The notes under the pieces are model-generated. The model worked only from the letters and a program-made list of their open reading frames with translations. It was not told the origin of the DNA and did not search any database. A program made the translations under genes and the position numbers. A DNA stretch of 26,575 bases, taken from NCBI GenBank assembly GCA_964555935.1, contig CAZKUN010000120.1, forward strand, positions 1 through 26,575, given 5' to 3'. The stretch comes from CAZKUN01 sp964555935. GTDB lineage: Bacteria; Armatimonadota; Zipacnadia; Zipacnadales; VGFC01. Shown here piece by piece: positions 23,744 to 26,575 of this stretch (its first letter is position 1; each line of letters starts with the position of its first letter).

Positions 23744-24958
23744 TCAGTCGGCTCCGTCGTTTCGCCACCACCTCAGTTCGTTGCTGCCTCGCTCCGCTCC
23801 CGCGAGGATGTCCGGTCGGCCGTCGCCAGTGAGGTCTGCGGTGATGACCTGATTTGCGCGGACCCAGCCCTCCTTGATGACGTGCTTCTGCCACGTGCCG
23901 CGAGGGTCGCCGTCGTGCTTGAACAGGTAGACGCCGCCCGGCGCGTCCCACGTGGTGGCCACGACCTCGATATTGCCGTCGCCATCGAGATCCGCGGCGA
24001 CGGCCTCGAACGCGTGCGGCAGAGGCTCGCAGATGACGTGTCGGGTCCACGGCCCCCCGGTCGGATCGCCATTGTTCTCGTACCAGAGGACGGCGCCCGG
24101 GCTGTCGCCGGCCATGCCCGCTGCCATGACCACGTCGATGGCGCCATTTCCGTTCATGTCCACCGGATGCCCGTGGATGGGGCGGATGGTTGTGTCATCG
24201 ATCACGTGCCGAGTCCACGGTCGGGTGGCGTCCCCGCCGGGGTGTTGGTACCATACGACGAGATTCGCCGCGGAACCGGTCGCCAGCAGATCGGGGCGGC
24301 CGTCCCCGTCGAAGTCGGCGACCCGGATGGTCCGAGCCTCCGGGATGTCGGCGTCGATCATGTGCCTGAGCCATGGCCCCTCTCCAGGCGGACCCGCGTT
24401 CTCGAACCACGCGACCGCGTTCCCCTTCCAACTCGATGCGGCCACGTCGAGATCGCCGTCTCCGTCGAAGTCTGCCAGCGCCACATCGTAGGCGAACGGA
24501 AGACCGCCCTCGGTGATGGGGTGAAGCGTCCACAGCCGACCGTCGGCGGGGTCGCCGCTGTTCTCGAACCAGTAGAGGTCACCCGTGAGGTTCTCCACGA
24601 TGACGACGTCCGGACGACCGTTCCCGTTGACGTCGCCGATGGCGTGGCGTTCGAGGCGCTCTTTCGGGTGATCTCGCTGGATGAAGTGGCGGGTGAAGCC
24701 ACCCTTGCCGTCGTTCTGGAACCAGTACAGAGCGCGCCCATCCGCGTCGGCCGCCGTGATGTCCAGAGACCCGTCGCCGTCAAGGTCGGCCGCGGCTATT
24801 CCGTAGGCGTAACCGAACCCGTCCATGATGAGATGCTCGGATAAGCGTATCATCGCGCGATGCCCTCCTTGGTCGTTATTCTGCCCGTAGTCGTTCGTCT
24901 GACCGGCCGGCAGCGCGCAACCAACCAACATCAGCGTAAAGGCGCGTCGCGCGCTCAT
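23744..24958 (-). CDS. FG-GAP/VCBS seven-repeat beta-propeller lipoprotein
   Basis: 404 residues. The N-terminus SARRAFTLMLVGC fits a lipoprotein signal, with lipobox LVGC and C14 as the lipidated residue. Seven Ca-binding loops of the form D-x-[DN]-G-[DN]-G start at about D58, D109, D163, D215, D267, D323 and D375, spaced 51-56 residues. Each is followed by a strand such as LYWFQN or VAWFEN and then a RH-x-I turn. This is an FG-GAP/VCBS-type seven-bladed propeller. Such proteins are membrane-anchored binding or scaffold proteins rather than enzymes, though C-terminal lyase-like variants exist. AAAGG lies 9 bases before ATG 24958. It is convergent with the operon and divergent from the GH28-like gene. 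It probably binds glycan or protein partners at the cell envelope. Confidence 0.82.
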   Translation of the reverse strand: MSARRAFTLMLVGCALPAGQTNDYGQNNDQGGHRAMIRLSEHLIMDGFGYAYGIAAADLDGDGSLDITAADADGRALYWFQNDGKGGFTRHFIQRDHPKERLERHAIGDVNGNGRPDVVIVENLTGDLYWFENSGDPADGRLWTLHPITEGGLPFAYDVALADFDGDGDLDVAASSWKGNAVAWFENAGPPGEGPWLRHMIDADIPEARTIRVADFDGDGRPDLLATGSAANLVVWYQHPGGDATRPWTRHVIDDTTIRPIHGHPVDMNGNGAIDVVMAAGMAGDSPGAVLWYENNGDPTGGPWTRHVICEPLPHAFEAVAADLDGDGNIEVVATTWDAPGGVYLFKHDGDPRGTWQKHVIKEGWVRANQVITADLTGDGRPDILAGAERGSNELRWWRNDGAD

Positions 24959-25215
24959 CGGTGCAGGCCTTTCCGCCGGGATCCACGACGCCAGACTCAG
25001 TAATCGGATCGCCGGCTGAACGGTCCTCTGCTGGTGCCTTACTTCTCAATCCTGACTTGGGATACCTGTTCGCCTCTGGCCGCCTGTCCCGGGGTTACCT
25101 GCGCGAAGCAGGGGCAGCGAGGCGGGCTGTGAGGTGATGGGGGGGGGAGGTTGGTGGAGCGAATTGGGGGCAATGGGTTTGCGCGAGGCAGGCGAGCCGC
25201 GATGAGAGGGAAGTC
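24959..25215. promoter_or_regulatory. Divergent intergenic region between VCBS lipoprotein and GH28-like genes
   Basis: 257 bases without a convincing gene. It must hold two divergent promoters, but I cannot name clear -35/-10 boxes. Notable features are a run of nine G at 25139-25147 and G-rich patches through about 25190 (GGGGG, GGTTTG). The ribosome site GAGAGGG at about 25204-25210 precedes ATG 25216. A short open frame crossing 25151-25375 is a shadow of the downstream gene. Confidence 0.4.
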
Positions 25216-26575
25216 ATGCGTCAGACGCTGGTCAGAGTCGCAACCATGGGGGCCTTGGCGCTGTGGCTGGGTCATTCAACACCTGGGGGTGCGCAGATGG
25301 CACGTGATGGCTCCGCAGTTCCCGCCGTCGCGGCGGCGCCCGAGGGCGAGGCGTTGTCAGAGCTTTACGAGGTGATCGTCGACGGCGTCTCAGCGCCGGT
25401 CTACGCGTGTCGCGTGTCGGCAGTGCCGTTCAACCAGGTCTGGCCGGGCTACCAGCGACCGATCGATCAGACAGAGCTGGCGGGATTCGCGTGCTGGGAC
25501 ATGAGCGGGCCTGTGTCAATTGAGGTGCGATCCCGACGGCCGATCGAGTCCGTGGTCGTGCGCCCAAGCGCCTTGGGCATCGAGCCGCAAGTGGACGGTG
25601 ACCGGGTCACGTTTGAGTTGGATCGGCCGCGTCACCTGGTGCTGGAGGTCAACGGGCCCCACCACGCGCTGCACCTGTTTGCCAGCCCGCCCGAGGCGGA
25701 TGCGCCTGTGCCTGACGCGGAAGGGGTGCGCTACTTCGGACCTGGCGTGCACCGGCCGGGGAGAATCACGTTAGGGAGCAACCAGACGGTCTACATCGCG
25801 GCGGGGGCGGTGGTGTACGGCAGCGTCCACGCTACGGGGGCGCGGAATATCGCCGTGCGAGGGCGGGGGATCATCGACCAAGCCCCCTTCAAGCGTGGCG
25901 AGGCCGGAGGGGCTATCCGCTTCACAGACTGCAGTGATATCACGATCGAGGGCGTGATCATGCGCGACCCGGACGTGTGGTGCTGCAGCCTGTTCGGGTG
26001 CAGCGATGCCCTCATCGCGGACGTGAAGTTGGTGGGCCTGTGGCGCTACAACGCGGATGGCATCGACATCTGCAACAGCCGGAATGTCACGGTCCGCGAC
26101 TGCTTCGTGCGTTCTTACGACGACGCCATCGTCCTGAAGGGCCTGAAGTTCGGCCAGAACTCGCTCGACGATCGCCCGGTCAGCAACGTGCGGGTATCGC
26201 GCTGCACGATCTGGTGTGATTGGGGGCGGGCGCTGGAAATCGGCGCCGAGACCTGCGCCCCGGAGTTTGCCGACATCATCTTCGAGGACTGCGACATCGT
26301 GCGGACCACCCACATTGCCATGGACATCCAGCACGGCGACAGGGCCCTGGTCCGGAACGTGCGCTTCGAGGACATCCGCGTCGAGATGGCGGCGCCGAAC
26401 CCACATCCGCAGATGCAGCAGAGCCCCGAGGACCGGTACTCGGCGCCGGGCGATGACTACCTGCCGGCGCTCTTCGTGATCGTGATTCGGGGCACCAACT
26501 ACTCGAAGGATGGCGAGCGCGGTCGCGTCCGGGACGTGGTGTTCCGCGACATTGCCGTCACGGCTCCGCGGACGC
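25216..26575 (+). CDS. Secreted GH28-like (polygalacturonase-fold) beta-helix protein, 3' truncated by window edge
   Basis: At least 453 residues, open to the last base of the window. A signal peptide at about 1-27 ends in GGAQ. Residues about 50-160 form a beta-sandwich. From about 170 a parallel beta-helix begins (YIAAGAVVYGSVHATG, then regular DITIEGV / NVTVRDC coils). GH28-type acids are visible as NADGID (279-284, D281) and YDDAIVLKG (D302-D303). The usual Gly-His-Gly and Arg-Ile-Lys motifs that follow in polygalacturonases are not seen; the next turn reads EIGAETCAPE. It may hydrolyse or bind a polyuronide or other acidic glycan. AGAGGG just upstream of ATG 25216 (5 bases) supports the start. 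Because it is truncated, the C-terminal domains are unknown. Confidence 0.78.
   Translation, partial: MRQTLVRVATMGALALWLGHSTPGGAQMARDGSAVPAVAAAPEGEALSELYEVIVDGVSAPVYACRVSAVPFNQVWPGYQRPIDQTELAGFACWDMSGPVSIEVRSRRPIESVVVRPSALGIEPQVDGDRVTFELDRPRHLVLEVNGPHHALHLFASPPEADAPVPDAEGVRYFGPGVHRPGRITLGSNQTVYIAAGAVVYGSVHATGARNIAVRGRGIIDQAPFKRGEAGGAIRFTDCSDITIEGVIMRDPDVWCCSLFGCSDALIADVKLVGLWRYNADGIDICNSRNVTVRDCFVRSYDDAIVLKGLKFGQNSLDDRPVSNVRVSRCTIWCDWGRALEIGAETCAPEFADIIFEDCDIVRTTHIAMDIQHGDRALVRNVRFEDIRVEMAAPNPHPQMQQSPEDRYSAPGDDYLPALFVIVIRGTNYSKDGERGRVRDVVFRDIAVTAPRT

Noticed and set aside
23726..24844. 372-codon plus-strand open frame
   Set aside because: It is the mirror of the seven-repeat VCBS gene; its regular Val/Arg/Asp pattern comes from the repeated DNA of that gene.
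1..26575. tRNA, rRNA and insertion-sequence genes
   Set aside because: I found no cloverleaf-like segments, rRNA-like blocks or transposase-like proteins on either strand by eye.

Overview
The window is about 26.6 kb of GC-rich bacterial DNA, assembled with two 10-N scaffold gaps (4390-4399 and 12463-12472). That points to a metagenome-derived genome. Coding is dense, with Shine-Dalgarno sites at most starts. I see no tRNA, rRNA, CRISPR array, integrase or transposase. The protein families are GHL6-like hydrolases, DUF4838, a DUF6067/GH123-like protein with CBM9-type modules, URO-D-like proteins and cytosolic ceramidase-like proteins. From general knowledge this mix is typical of uncultured Armatimonadota, Planctomycetota or Lentisphaerota/Verrucomicrobiota-type genomes. 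The phylum is an inference only; no marker gene is present.

Layout. Left part (1-16 kb): a glycan-hydrolase region with mixed strands. It opens with the 3' end of an unknown gene (2-85) and a cytosolic GHL6-type hydrolase (99-2162, +). Next come a secreted clan GH-A-like hydrolase (2155-3978, -) and a very large secreted CBM / CBM9 / DUF6067-like protein (4047-8027, -, crossing gap 1). These are followed by a secreted DUF4838 protein with a C-terminal carbohydrate-binding module (8253-10727, +), a second cytosolic GHL6-type hydrolase (10750-12820, -, broken by gap 2), and a secreted CBM9 / GH-A-like / F5-8C protein carrying a frameshift (12960-15912, -). A two-copy REP-like palindrome lies at 12877-12955.

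Centre (16.1-23.7 kb, +): a six-gene apparent operon without an obvious regulator. It encodes a URO-D/methyltransferase-fold protein, a FucI/AraA-like isomerase, an MFS transporter, a neutral-ceramidase-like hydrolase without a signal peptide, a DapA/NanA-superfamily protein lacking the usual Tyr motif, and a cytosolic BNR/sialidase-fold protein. Right end: a seven-repeat FG-GAP/VCBS lipoprotein (23744-24958, -), then a secreted GH28-like beta-helix protein that runs off the window (25216-26575, +).

How it may work together (inference): secreted multi-modular hydrolases and binding proteins attack a complex glycan outside. The MFS protein imports the products, and the cytosolic GHL6, BNR-type, ceramidase-like, isomerase-like and aldolase-like proteins process an unusual, possibly decorated sugar. 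There is no SusC/SusD pair, no ABC sugar-binding protein, no sugar kinase and no transcription factor in the window. The substrate is unknown, and several key proteins lack canonical catalytic residues. The six-gene operon is therefore the best candidate for an undescribed pathway.
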